DNA from: a bacterium | Lineage (GTDB): Bacteria > Bacillota > Sulfobacillia > UBA995 | DNA: 64,000 nucleotides | Reading direction: 5' to 3' | Assembly (NCBI GenBank): GCA_031082145.1 | Contig: JAVHLP010000001.1 | Coordinates: forward strand, 444,885-508,884 | Shown: piece after piece, positions 7,714 to 15,824 of the stretch | Layout: each line of letters starts with the position of its first letter | How positions within the stretch are numbered: position 1 is the first letter of the stretch | Translations under genes and position numbers: made by a program | Notes under the pieces: generated by a model | What the model was told of the DNA's origin: nothing | The model's input: the letters and a program-made list of their open reading frames with translations, nothing else | Databases searched by the model: none

Positions 7714-9283
7714 CACCCTCAACTCCCTCCAGGTGAGCCAGGAAGGGGTTGAAGTAACCGGGCTCGCGGGGAACGACCCCGTCCAGACCCTTACCCCCAT
7801 CGCGGGGCCGGCGTACGCCGGCGAACATGCCCTGCTCGAGCGCCTCCCACAGGCCAATCGCCCGGACTTCCCCCAGCATGCCGGCCGCCCCTTCCAGCAC
7901 CCGGACGGCCCGCTCCTGGATACGGCCGCCTGGCCGCAGTACCACTTCCCGCCCCAGGTCTCGCGCGTTGTTCATGACGTAACGGGCGTTCTCCAGGGCC
8001 AGGTAGCGATCGGCCACGAACGGGGTGTGAATGGCCTCGGTGGGCATCCCCAGCAGTTGGATGCTCTGGCCGGTCAGGACTCCCACCAGGTTGAACAGGC
8101 AGTCCTGGAGGTGGGACCGGAAGATGTTGCCCGTCTTATACTTGGTGGGCGGCATGAACTTGATCGGGCTTAGCGGGAAGAGGGCCCGGACCAGGGCCGC
8201 CTGGGCGATCTCCCAGAGCAGGCCGTCGGTCAGGTCGGGGTCCATCTGGAAAGCGTGGCCGAGCCCGATCTGCTCCCGCGCCAGGCCGGCCTGCAAGGCG
8301 AACTCCTCGTTGATGAACTGGGAAGCGATCACGGTATGGGCCGCCTCGTAGGCGTCGTCGGTGGTGAGGTAGTTGTCCTCGCCGGTATTGATTATGTGAC
8401 CGGCCCGGGCGCTAATCCGGCGGGACAGGTACTGGTCAACCAGCGTCCGCCGGGGGCTGAGGTCCCGGAACAGTATACCGTACATGGCATCGTTGAGCAT
8501 CATGTCCAGGCGTTCCATGGCCCCCAGGGCCGCGATCTCCGGCATGCACAGGCCCGACGCGTAGTTGACCTGGCGGACGTAGCGGCCAAGTTCTTCCGAC
8601 ACGGCGTCCAGGGCTTCCCGCATGATCCGGAAGTTCTCCCGGGTGGCGTAGGTCCCGGCGTAACCCTCGGTGGTGGCCCCGTGGGGCACGTAGTCCAGCA
8701 GGCTCTGTCCGGTCGACCGGATGACGGCGATCACGTCGGCTCCCATGCGGGCGGCCGACTGCGCCTGCACCACATCCTCGTGGATGTTGCCGGTGGCCAC
8801 GATAACATATAGCCAGGGCTGGGGGCTCTCACCTAGCCGGTCCACGAAGTCCTCTCGTTCCCGCCGCCGGCTGCTGATGTGGTCCATCGCCCGCCGGGCG
8901 GCCGCCCGGCCCAGTTCCCGCACTTTCACGGGATCGGCGCCGGGCAGGCGGATCAGGTCCAGGCCCTCGTCGGCCACCGCCCGGGCCACCTCGCCGGGAT
9001 CCCGGCCGGTCACCGCCACCGCGTTGAAAAGCCAGTAACTGGCGCCGTGGCCCAGTTCGCTCCCGATCTGATCCACCAGCCGGTTGGGCAGGGGAGTACC
9101 CTCGCCGTCCACGCCATTGATGCCGGCCAGTCGCAGGGCCGCCCGCTCCATGCTGGTGGTGGTGTGGTGCCGGACGTAGTCCATGATCTCATCCACTATG
9201 ACCCGGGCGTCCTCCCGGGCCGACCTCACCAATCCGGGATCCAGTTCCAGGCAACCGGGCAGGCCTCCCGGCCTTCCCGTCAT
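7706..9283 (-). CDS. kamD: Lysine 5,6-aminomutase, alpha subunit
   Basis: The 525-residue product has the normal length of the large TIM-barrel subunit that holds the substrate and the cofactor's adenosyl group. Conserved-looking segments include VIVDEIMDYVRHHTT, IRLPGADPVKVRELG, GAMERLDMMLNDAMYGILFRD and PPTKYKTGNIFRSH. The ATG overlaps the kamB stop as ATGA and its end overlaps kamE. The radical enzyme is prone to cofactor inactivation, which explains the two ATPase-type genes directly upstream if they are reactivation factors. Assignment is strong from sequence and context together. Confidence 0.95.
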   Translation of the reverse strand: MTGRPGGLPGCLELDPGLVRSAREDARVIVDEIMDYVRHHTTTSMERAALRLAGINGVDGEGTPLPNRLVDQIGSELGHGASYWLFNAVAVTGRDPGEVARAVADEGLDLIRLPGADPVKVRELGRAAARRAMDHISSRRREREDFVDRLGESPQPWLYVIVATGNIHEDVVQAQSAARMGADVIAVIRSTGQSLLDYVPHGATTEGYAGTYATRENFRIMREALDAVSEELGRYVRQVNYASGLCMPEIAALGAMERLDMMLNDAMYGILFRDLSPRRTLVDQYLSRRISARAGHIINTGEDNYLTTDDAYEAAHTVIASQFINEEFALQAGLAREQIGLGHAFQMDPDLTDGLLWEIAQAALVRALFPLSPIKFMPPTKYKTGNIFRSHLQDCLFNLVGVLTGQSIQLLGMPTEAIHTPFVADRYLALENARYVMNNARDLGREVVLRPGGRIQERAVRVLEGAAGMLGEVRAIGLWEALEQGMFAGVRRPRDGGKGLDGVVPREPGYFNPFLAHLEGVEGDG

Positions 9284-10917
9284 GGCCGTTCCCCCTCTCC
9301 GGCGGTCTCCCCGAGGTAGCGTTCGGCCAGTTCCACGACGCCCTCGTCCAGGCCCAGCAGCCTGGCCACCACCAGCGCGTCACGAGGGGCTTCCTTCCCC
9401 GGCGCGACCCTCTCCAGCCGGTAATCCATGTGCTCGTACAACCAGTCGACCCCCTCGGCCCCATCCTCACCGGCCAGGACATCACCCCGGAGCCCGCGGG
9501 TCTGCCAGTGGGCCGTCCCGACCAGTTCGGCCAGGCCGGAGTGGTGGGTAGCCAGCAGGCACACGCTTGGGCCCCGCGCCAACCGCCCGAGAATCGCGGC
9601 GCAAAGAGCCCTCCCTTCCCGGGGGTTAGTGCCCCGGGCGAACTCGTCCAGGAGCAGCAGTCCCGCCTCGTCGAGACGGCCGAGGGGCTCTCGCACCCGG
9701 GTGACCTCGGCCGCGAAAGCGCTCAACCCCGGCCGGTTCTCCTCCTCCTGGCCGCCGTAGAAGATGAAAGCCACCGGGGACCACGCCATATGGCCGGCGG
9801 GGACCGGCAGGCCCAGTTGCGCCATGGCCACGGCCAGCCCCAACGTGCGCAAGGCAACCGTCTTGCCCCCCATGTTGGGACCGGTCAGCACCGCCGCCCC
9901 CGGCCGGAGTTCGAGGCTCACCGGGGTGAACCGCCGGCCCGATCGTCCGAGGTCTTGCTCCACCCCGGGGTGACGGGCCTCCCTGAGGACCACCCCCGAG
10001 CCGGGGGGGAGGATCACCGGCCGCACCGCTGCCGTCTCCCGCGCCAGGCGGGCGCGGGCCAGTAGAAAATCCAGCCGGCCCAGGGCAGCCATGTTGTGGC
10101 TGAGAGCCGGGGCCCACCGGGCAACGGCCCTCGATAGCTTTCCACGGACCCGGGCTTCCTCCCGCCGCTCCTGCTCCTTGAGGTGTGCCAGGATGGCTTC
10201 CGCTTCCCTCGCCCGGGCCCCTGGCCGCAAGCGGAAGTACAGGAAGCCGCCGGCTTCCCTCACCGGAAGGAGATCGGATTCCTCGCGGGCCAGGAGCACT
10301 CGCCGGTCCCCCGCCGGCAACACAACTTCCCCGCCCGGCCCCGGCTTCACCCCCAGCCGTCCGGCAACGGCGAAGGCTTGCTCCCTCCGCCCCTCCTCCA
10401 GGCTCCGCTCCGCGGCCCGCTTCCTCCGGCGCAGCCGGGCCAGGGAAGTTGAGAACTGGTCGCCGACGTGAAACCCGGGCGATCCCGTCCCTTGCGGGTC
10501 CAACGCGCGGAGCACCCCATCCACGGCCTCCAGCCGGAGGTCCGGCGGTAGAGGCCAGGACAGGCGGCCGAGGAGTTCCTCGATCTCCCGGCTGATCAGG
10601 GCAAAGCGTTTGAGTTCGTAGAGCTCGACAACTTCCAGGGCCGCCCCCCGGACGGCCGCGGCCACCGAACCCCGCAGGTCGCGCAGGCGCCCCAAGCGGC
10701 CTACCAGCGCCCGCATCACCGGGGGGGAGTCGTCGCCCGCCCGCCGGGCGGCTTCCACCCGACCCAGTTCTTCTTCCAGCGCGGCCTCCTCGCCGGGCAG
10801 ATAAGCCCGGGCACGGCCTTTCTCCTCCCGGCCGAAGGGGCTGGCGGGCTCGATCATGGCCCAGATCTTGTCCAGCCCCAGACCGGCAGCGGTTGAGGCC
10901 AGCAACAACTCCTTCAT
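9280..10917 (-). CDS. kamB: MutS-like ATPase of lysine-fermentation clusters (KamB)
   Basis: The 545-residue protein ends with a MutS/ABC-type ATPase domain: Walker A GPNMGGKT at about residue 344, and Walker B LLLLDEFARGTNP at about 420, followed by ATHHSGL. The N-terminal half is charged and helical and lacks the mismatch-recognition domain of MutS1, so DNA repair is unlikely. Genes of this kind sit next to kamD/kamE in lysine-fermentation operons, where a role in reactivating or assembling the aminomutase is often proposed. The role is inference. ATG 10917 is chosen because it overlaps the kamC stop as ATGA; the track start 65 codons upstream lies wholly inside kamC. Confidence 0.85.
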   Translation of the reverse strand: MKELLLASTAAGLGLDKIWAMIEPASPFGREEKGRARAYLPGEEAALEEELGRVEAARRAGDDSPPVMRALVGRLGRLRDLRGSVAAAVRGAALEVVELYELKRFALISREIEELLGRLSWPLPPDLRLEAVDGVLRALDPQGTGSPGFHVGDQFSTSLARLRRRKRAAERSLEEGRREQAFAVAGRLGVKPGPGGEVVLPAGDRRVLLAREESDLLPVREAGGFLYFRLRPGARAREAEAILAHLKEQERREEARVRGKLSRAVARWAPALSHNMAALGRLDFLLARARLARETAAVRPVILPPGSGVVLREARHPGVEQDLGRSGRRFTPVSLELRPGAAVLTGPNMGGKTVALRTLGLAVAMAQLGLPVPAGHMAWSPVAFIFYGGQEEENRPGLSAFAAEVTRVREPLGRLDEAGLLLLDEFARGTNPREGRALCAAILGRLARGPSVCLLATHHSGLAELVGTAHWQTRGLRGDVLAGEDGAEGVDWLYEHMDYRLERVAPGKEAPRDALVVARLLGLDEGVVELAERYLGETAGEGERP

Positions 10918-11951
10918 GGGCTGAGGTTCAACGCCCGGCCAAGCACCAGGTCGAACGCCGGCAGGGGCTGCGCCACCCGGGCCACCTCCCTGACGAGTTC
11001 TTCCGGGTCCAGGGTGAGCCCGTCTGGTCCCACCGGGTTCAGGGTGACCGCGACGACCCGGATAGGGTGCAGCACGGCCACTTTTCCCCCCGCCCGGCCG
11101 AAGCGGGCCCAAGCCCGGCTACCTACGAAGACGTGAGTCCCGTCGGGAACAATCACCTTCAGGCGTCCAGGTCCCCTGCTCATGCCGGCCAGGGCCTCCA
11201 CCACCCCGTCGACAAGGGCGCCGGCGATCACCAGGGCCTTGACTCCCTCTTCCACCGCCCCGGCAATGACCCCCCCGCTCCCCAGGGCAGTTCTGAGGTT
11301 GAGGCCGAACGGACGGTAGTCCTCGTCCACCGCCGCCACCCTCCACTTGTGGATGGCCCGGACCGCGGCCTCCCGCAGCCGCTGGTCCGCCACGCCGGGC
11401 AGGCCGAGAAAGGTGAGCAGGAGCCGGGTCCGTTCGGCCACCTCCCCTACGCCACCCCCAACCGCCGCCCCGGTGGCCACCACCGTCCCCTCGGTCACCA
11501 GGGGGGCGGCCGAAGCCACCCGGTCCACCGAACCGTCCACCAGGACCAGGGCTGCCCCGTGGGCCCGCAGGCGAGTCACCGCCAACCCCAGACCGGCCGC
11601 CGTCGGCGGCCCCGCCAGGCCCAACCTCCCCGGCTCCCGTACCCGGGCTACCACCAGGTGGCCCAGAGGGCCGGCAGCCGGCAGCACTTCCAGGACCTCG
11701 ACGTGGGCCTCACCCTGACGCAGGGAGGCCTCTGCCGTCGCCACCAGGCTGCCCCGGGGGGCGTATACCTCCGGCCGGTCGTCCGGCGCCCCTTCCCGGC
11801 CCCCCGCGAGCAGCCCCAGCGGCACTCCCTCTTCCTGGGCCCGGAGCACCAGGTGGTCCACGACCAGGGTCTTACCCACACCCTTGGCGGTGCCCACCAC
11901 GGCGAGGCTGGCCAGCCGGCTGGCCCTTACCAGACTGAAGAGGTCACCCAT
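10914..11951 (-). CDS. kamC: KamC: P-loop protein of lysine-fermentation clusters
   Basis: The 345-residue protein has an N-terminal P-loop GTAKGVGKT at about residues 20-28 and sequence like nucleotide-binding proteins of the MinD/dethiobiotin-synthase type, then a long domain rich in Gly, Ala and Val. It is always found with a MutS-like partner in the clusters I know, and here the two overlap by 4 bases. Proposed roles are cofactor handling or reactivation of lysine 5,6-aminomutase; no enzymatic reaction can be read from the sequence. It starts one base after kdd ends. Naming rests mainly on position and P-loop. Confidence 0.75.
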   Translation of the reverse strand: MGDLFSLVRASRLASLAVVGTAKGVGKTLVVDHLVLRAQEEGVPLGLLAGGREGAPDDRPEVYAPRGSLVATAEASLRQGEAHVEVLEVLPAAGPLGHLVVARVREPGRLGLAGPPTAAGLGLAVTRLRAHGAALVLVDGSVDRVASAAPLVTEGTVVATGAAVGGGVGEVAERTRLLLTFLGLPGVADQRLREAAVRAIHKWRVAAVDEDYRPFGLNLRTALGSGGVIAGAVEEGVKALVIAGALVDGVVEALAGMSRGPGRLKVIVPDGTHVFVGSRAWARFGRAGGKVAVLHPIRVVAVTLNPVGPDGLTLDPEELVREVARVAQPLPAFDLVLGRALNLSP

Positions 11952-11952
11952 G

Positions 11953-13005
11953 CTATACGAACCAACTCTCGAAGATCTCCTTCAACCGCGAGTTCTCCCG
12001 CAGGCAAGCCAGGGCGATTAGGTCGTGGCCGCGGGCATAGCCGTTGCCGATGATCATGTTGACGTCCCGGCCGATCCCCTCCGCCCCCAGGGCCGCGGCC
12101 GTGAAGCTGGTAGCCATGCTGAAGAAGTAGACCGTCCCACCCTCGCGGGTGCACAAGACCGACGTCATCTCCGTCCCGGGCACGTTCACGCAGTTGATGG
12201 TGACGTCGGCCGCCTCGCCCCCGGAAACCGCGTGGAAAGCGGCCAGGGCCTCCAGCGGGCGGTCGGCGCCGGCAGCGAAGACGGCGTCGCTGATACCCAG
12301 GGACGCGGCCCGTTCCACTGAGGCCGGGCTGTGCGCCATGGCGTAGAGCCTGCCGGTGACGCCGGCCCGCTTCCTTGCCTCGTGCAGGCATAACAGTCCT
12401 GATTTGCCGCCGGCGCCGATGACCAGTACGCTGTCCCCCGGCCGGACCAGGCGGGCGGTCTGGGCGGGGGCCCCGGCGACGTCCAGTACGGCCAGGGCCA
12501 GCGTCTCGGGCAGATCGGTGGGGATGGGAGCGTAGATGCCGGAAGCGAAGAGCACCGCCCGGCCATCAACCTCGACCTGATCCCGGTCCAGGTTCACCTG
12601 CCGGATCCGCTCAAGCTTCAGGGGAGTGAGGGACAGGGAGACCAACGTGGCGATCCGGATCCCCGGCTGCAGGCTGCCCGCCGCGGGATGTTCAGGCCCG
12701 ACCCGCTCCACGGTCCCCAGCAGCATGCCGCCGGACCCGGTGACCGGGTTGTGGAGCTTGCCTCGCCGGGCCACGATGTCGAGGATGGCGGCTGCCATGT
12801 TGTCCTCAACGCTCCCGCCCTTCTCCTCGGCCGCCTTCTCGAGCTGGGTGAAGCTGGCGGCGTCGACGTTCAGGGTGTCCACCCGGATGAGCAGCTCGTT
12901 GGGGGCGATGTCGGGGCAGTTGTCGATCCGCCAGGCCGGCTGGGGCAGCGACCCCGCCGGTTCAAGGCTGCGGTGACTGCCATAGGGGCAAGGTCTTCTG
13001 GTCAC
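11953..13005 (-). CDS. kdd: L-erythro-3,5-diaminohexanoate dehydrogenase (Kdd)
   Basis: Kdd oxidises 3,5-diaminohexanoate to 3-keto-5-aminohexanoate with NAD+ and release of ammonia, between KamDE and Kce. The 350-residue protein has a Rossmann motif VLVIGAGGKSGLL at about residue 195 and an N-terminal region typical of the family (ELLIRVDTLNVDAASF). GTG 13005 is used: GAGGAGG lies 6 bases upstream, and the 74 extra residues of the track ORF look non-coding. It is the first gene of the operon, so the promoter should lie in 13006-13249; I could not find a convincing one there, and a lysine riboswitch is not evident. Confidence 0.92.
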   Translation of the reverse strand: MTRRPCPYGSHRSLEPAGSLPQPAWRIDNCPDIAPNELLIRVDTLNVDAASFTQLEKAAEEKGGSVEDNMAAAILDIVARRGKLHNPVTGSGGMLLGTVERVGPEHPAAGSLQPGIRIATLVSLSLTPLKLERIRQVNLDRDQVEVDGRAVLFASGIYAPIPTDLPETLALAVLDVAGAPAQTARLVRPGDSVLVIGAGGKSGLLCLHEARKRAGVTGRLYAMAHSPASVERAASLGISDAVFAAGADRPLEALAAFHAVSGGEAADVTINCVNVPGTEMTSVLCTREGGTVYFFSMATSFTAAALGAEGIGRDVNMIIGNGYARGHDLIALACLRENSRLKEIFESWFV

Positions 13006-13249
13006 GTTCAACCTCCTCGGTCCCGGGGACCGGGAAAATGGTCTCTCTGCTCCCTGTAGGTTGTCCCATGCAAGAACGGTGCCCCGCAGCGGAACCAGCA
13101 AGGCGAGGAGTCCGGCGAGAGCAGTGCCGGGAATTGGGCAGGGGAGGCCGGCGGTACCCGGGTGCTGCCGGTACCTGAGCGTGAAGACGGCCGACGGTGT
13201 ATGCCGCTTGCGGAACGTCAGGGGCAAGGCCGGTTCTCGGCCGCCCCCG

Positions 13250-13549
13250 TCACGGCTGCCTCTCAGGCTCTCCTTCCCTCAACCTCTCCCACAGCGCCCG
13301 GATGATGACCATGGAAGCGGTGTCGGGGTGCATTCCGGCCCCTCCGCACGAGTTCAGCAGCTCGATGTTGCCCTGCCACAGGCCGAAGCTGTTCCGGACG
13401 AACATCCCCAGGCCGAAGTGGAACAGATCCAGATCCCATTCATCACTGACATCCCGAACAGCCTGCTTACCCTGATCGGACAGGAGGGTCAGGAGGCGCT
13501 CGACGGCGGCGTGAACTGTCCTCGGCCATTGCCCTTCCTGGCTATCCAT
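13250..13549 (-). CDS. DUF6794-type protein
   Basis: The 99-residue protein shows the pattern I associate with DUF6794: a WPRT start to a helical region, then LDLFHFGLGMFVRNSFGLWQGNIELL and a C-terminal HPDTASMVIIRALWERL. Function of the family is unknown. The ATG at 13549 lacks a clear SD site; an overlapping ORF in another frame (13489-13704) does have one (GGGAGGGAAG-ATG), so translation might be coupled to that ORF. It lies alone between the gcv group and kdd on the same strand. Confidence 0.7.
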   Translation of the reverse strand: MDSQEGQWPRTVHAAVERLLTLLSDQGKQAVRDVSDEWDLDLFHFGLGMFVRNSFGLWQGNIELLNSCGGAGMHPDTASMVIIRALWERLREGEPERQP

Positions 13550-13921
13550 GGCAGGTTGCCAGCCCTTTCGCCACCGACCTGCATCTGCTGCGCGTGGACC
13601 TTGGCGTCGCCCGATGATCGCGGCCAGCAGTCCTGGTGGAGTCCCGCTGAACCCGGGGTTCTCCCGCGTATCGTCTGAGAACGCGATTCGCCAAATTCCG
13701 CCATCTTCCCTCCCCCCGGTGAGATGAGGAAGCTCAGAGCGATCCGGCTAGGGTCTCCAGGATCAGCGGGGAGTGGAGCAGCAGCAGGGCGGCGAGGAGG
13801 CGCGTCGTGCTGGTGCGGCCGTGGCTTGTGGTAACGAGACCCTGGAGCCGGGCCCGCTGTTCGTAATGGACTGGCCCCAGGGGACCGAGCCCCGGCACGC
13901 TCCCCCTCCTCTCGTCCACCG
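13550..13921. other. Intergenic stretch without a supported gene
   Basis: About 370 bases downstream of the YwlG group. ORFs here (13489-13704 and 13734-14105, minus) have low-quality, Arg/Ser/Pro-rich translations and match nothing I recognise. No clear promoter or terminator was seen. Confidence 0.4.
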
Positions 13922-14068
13922 CTAACCGAGGTGCCGCCTGACCATCACCATCTGGCCGCAGTGATCGGGCGTGGGAAAGGCGATCAGGGCCAGCAACCAG
14001 CGCAGGGTGAGATCCGGGTCCAGTGAGCCGCCCCTGACCGATGCCAGGGCCGACCTGAGCGCGGTCAC
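13922..14068 (-). CDS. Small hypothetical protein coupled to YwlG (48 aa)
   Basis: This frame is too short for the track as a separate ORF. GTG 14068 overlaps the YwlG stop as GTGA. The product begins with a helical, charged section and contains LRWLLALIAFPTPDHCGQMVMVRRHLG. The composition is protein-like and the 4-base overlap supports coupled translation. No family is recognised. It may equally be a chance ORF in GC-rich DNA. Confidence 0.4.
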   Translation of the reverse strand: MTALRSALASVRGGSLDPDLTLRWLLALIAFPTPDHCGQMVMVRRHLG

Positions 14069-14625
14069 TTGCCCGGGTCCGGCTCGTAGTGGGCCCGCTC
14101 GCCACCGACGAGCTTGGGGCGGGTACGGGCCATGGTCAAGTGGGCGGCGCCGATGGCCTTGAGCTGGGGGCGCACCGGCACCGCCACCCGCTTCAGGTGC
14201 ATACCAATGAGGGTGTCGCCGATGTCCAGGCCGGCGTGGGCGGCGACGCTCTCCACCACGACCGGGTCCGCCAGGCGCTCCATGGCCACCACCGACAGGG
14301 CGCCGCCGGCCTTCAGGTGGGGAACCACGCCCACTATCTCCAGGCCGTACTTCTCGGCGCAGGCCCGTTCGGTGACCAGGGCCCGGTTCAGGTGCTCGCA
14401 GCACTGCACCGCCAGGTATAGCCGGTTAGCTTGGACTTCCGGTTCCAGTGCCCGGTACACGGCTTCGGCCACCTCGCGGTTGGAGGCGGTACCGATCTTG
14501 TGTCCCAGCACCTCGGAGGTGCTGCAACCCACGATCAGGATCTGGCCCGGCCGGAGTCCGGCGACTCCGGTAAGCTGGCGAACGGCGGCTTGGACTTGAC
14601 TGGTCAGTTGCTCGAGATCGACCAT
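14065..14625 (-). CDS. TIGR01440 (YwlG/DUF436) family protein
   Basis: The 186-residue length and the segments ILIVGCSTSEVLGHKIG, LAVQCCEHLNRALV and VGVVPHLKAGGALSVVA are those of the YwlG family, which is common in Bacillota and has no established reaction. The conserved Cys in VGCST and the CCEH motif look like an active or metal site. It follows the AcoX-like kinase by 22 bases, in an apparent operon with gcvPA and gcvPB. In many Bacillota ywlG lies near glyA, so its link to glycine/serine metabolism here is suggestive. Confidence 0.9.
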   Translation of the reverse strand: MVDLEQLTSQVQAAVRQLTGVAGLRPGQILIVGCSTSEVLGHKIGTASNREVAEAVYRALEPEVQANRLYLAVQCCEHLNRALVTERACAEKYGLEIVGVVPHLKAGGALSVVAMERLADPVVVESVAAHAGLDIGDTLIGMHLKRVAVPVRPQLKAIGAAHLTMARTRPKLVGGERAHYEPDPGK

Positions 14626-14647
14626 GGGATCTTGGGCGCTCCTTTTC

Positions 14648-15781
14648 TCAGGTATACGACGCTACCTTGCACGCTACCTCCTGCCGGTATCCCGTGATGA
14701 CCCTGACGTAGCCGCTCAGGTCGCCGTTCAGGTCGCTGGCCCCGGTATCCACCAGCAGGGGGTTGCCTCCCAGGGCCACCAGCTTGCCCATGGTGGCGAC
14801 CACGATGATGCTGTCCACGCCCGCCTTCCGGATCACCCGCGGGCTGATCTGCTGGTTTCCCCGGCCGAAGATGAACCCCTGGCCGCCGATAGGGGTGACG
14901 ACAATCCTGGCCGGCCCGCTCTCCAGGAGCGAGAGTAACACGCTCTCGGTAGTATCGCCGGCAACCAGGCGGCCGCCCTGGGCTACGTCGACCCCCAGGA
15001 GGGTCTTGGGCAGCCCCAGGCGCTCCAGGATGGCCCGGGTGGTCGTGCCCGGCCCCACCACGTACAGGCGACCGTCCTCCATCCGGTCGATGACCTCCGA
15101 GGCGATCCCGTCCAGGGCCGACTCCTCCCCGCCACGGCTCCCGGCCTTGAGTGACTGGACCATCCCCGCCTCGTGAGGCACCTTGAGGTAGCCATAAAGC
15201 CGGGCCGAGACCCGGCCGGCCCGGAAGGCCTCCTCGTCGATATCCATGACCTCCGCTTCCCGTACCCGGGTCACCTTGCCCTCCAGGAAGAGAGCGGCCA
15301 GGTCGCCTGCGCTCCGGGGGGTGGTGGCGCATACCGCCGAGTGGATCTTCACCCCGGCGGGAACGCCCACCGCCACCAGGCCGGCCCCCACGGCAGTGCA
15401 GATGTCGCGGGCGGTGCCGTCACCCCCGGCGAACAGGAGCAGATCCACTCCCCGGTCCATCAGGTCGCCGGCCGCCCGCCGCGTGTCCTCGCCGGTGGTG
15501 CGGCCGGGCTCAATCAAACCGATCACGGTGGGTACAAAACCCGCCCGGCGGGCCTCGTTCTCACCCATGTCGTGGGGATAGGTGACCAGGTTGAAGGTGT
15601 CCTTCAGGCGCAGCAGCCGGCCCAGGGCCTCAACCGCCCGCCCGGGAGCCTCGGGGACGGCCCCCAGTTCCCGAGCCTGCTCCAGGATGGCGGGGCCATC
15701 GGTCCCCTTGAGGCCGACCCTTCCCCCCATTCCGGCCACCGGGTTCACGATCAGGCCCAGCTTCTTCAACTGGCCGCCCAC
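14648..15781 (-). CDS. AcoX-like ATP-NAD kinase family protein
   Basis: The 377-residue product has the NAD-kinase/diacylglycerol-kinase fold signature FAGGDGTARD (about residue 118-127), an N-terminal GLIVNPVAGMGGRVGLKG and a C-terminal VVATMGKLVALGGNPLLVDTG. This matches AcoX-type proteins first noted in acetoin clusters. Their substrate is not established; NAD kinase activity is only a fold-based guess. The GTG start has AAAGGA close upstream. It lies 43 bases after gcvPB and 22 before ywlG, so the four genes probably form one transcript. Confidence 0.85.
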   Translation of the reverse strand: MGGQLKKLGLIVNPVAGMGGRVGLKGTDGPAILEQARELGAVPEAPGRAVEALGRLLRLKDTFNLVTYPHDMGENEARRAGFVPTVIGLIEPGRTTGEDTRRAAGDLMDRGVDLLLFAGGDGTARDICTAVGAGLVAVGVPAGVKIHSAVCATTPRSAGDLAALFLEGKVTRVREAEVMDIDEEAFRAGRVSARLYGYLKVPHEAGMVQSLKAGSRGGEESALDGIASEVIDRMEDGRLYVVGPGTTTRAILERLGLPKTLLGVDVAQGGRLVAGDTTESVLLSLLESGPARIVVTPIGGQGFIFGRGNQQISPRVIRKAGVDSIIVVATMGKLVALGGNPLLVDTGASDLNGDLSGYVRVITGYRQEVACKVASYT

Positions 15782-15824
15782 CGTTCCTTTCCCGGGAGGG
15801 CCACCGGTGAGACGGCCCCCCGCT

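Noticed and set aside
9280-10917. DNA mismatch repair function for the MutS-like protein
   Set aside because: No mismatch-recognition domain, and it is embedded and overlapping in the lysine operon.
13489-13704. Minus-strand 71-codon ORF with a good SD site upstream of the DUF6794 gene
   Set aside because: Translation is not protein-like and overlaps the DUF6794 gene; it might only serve to couple translation.
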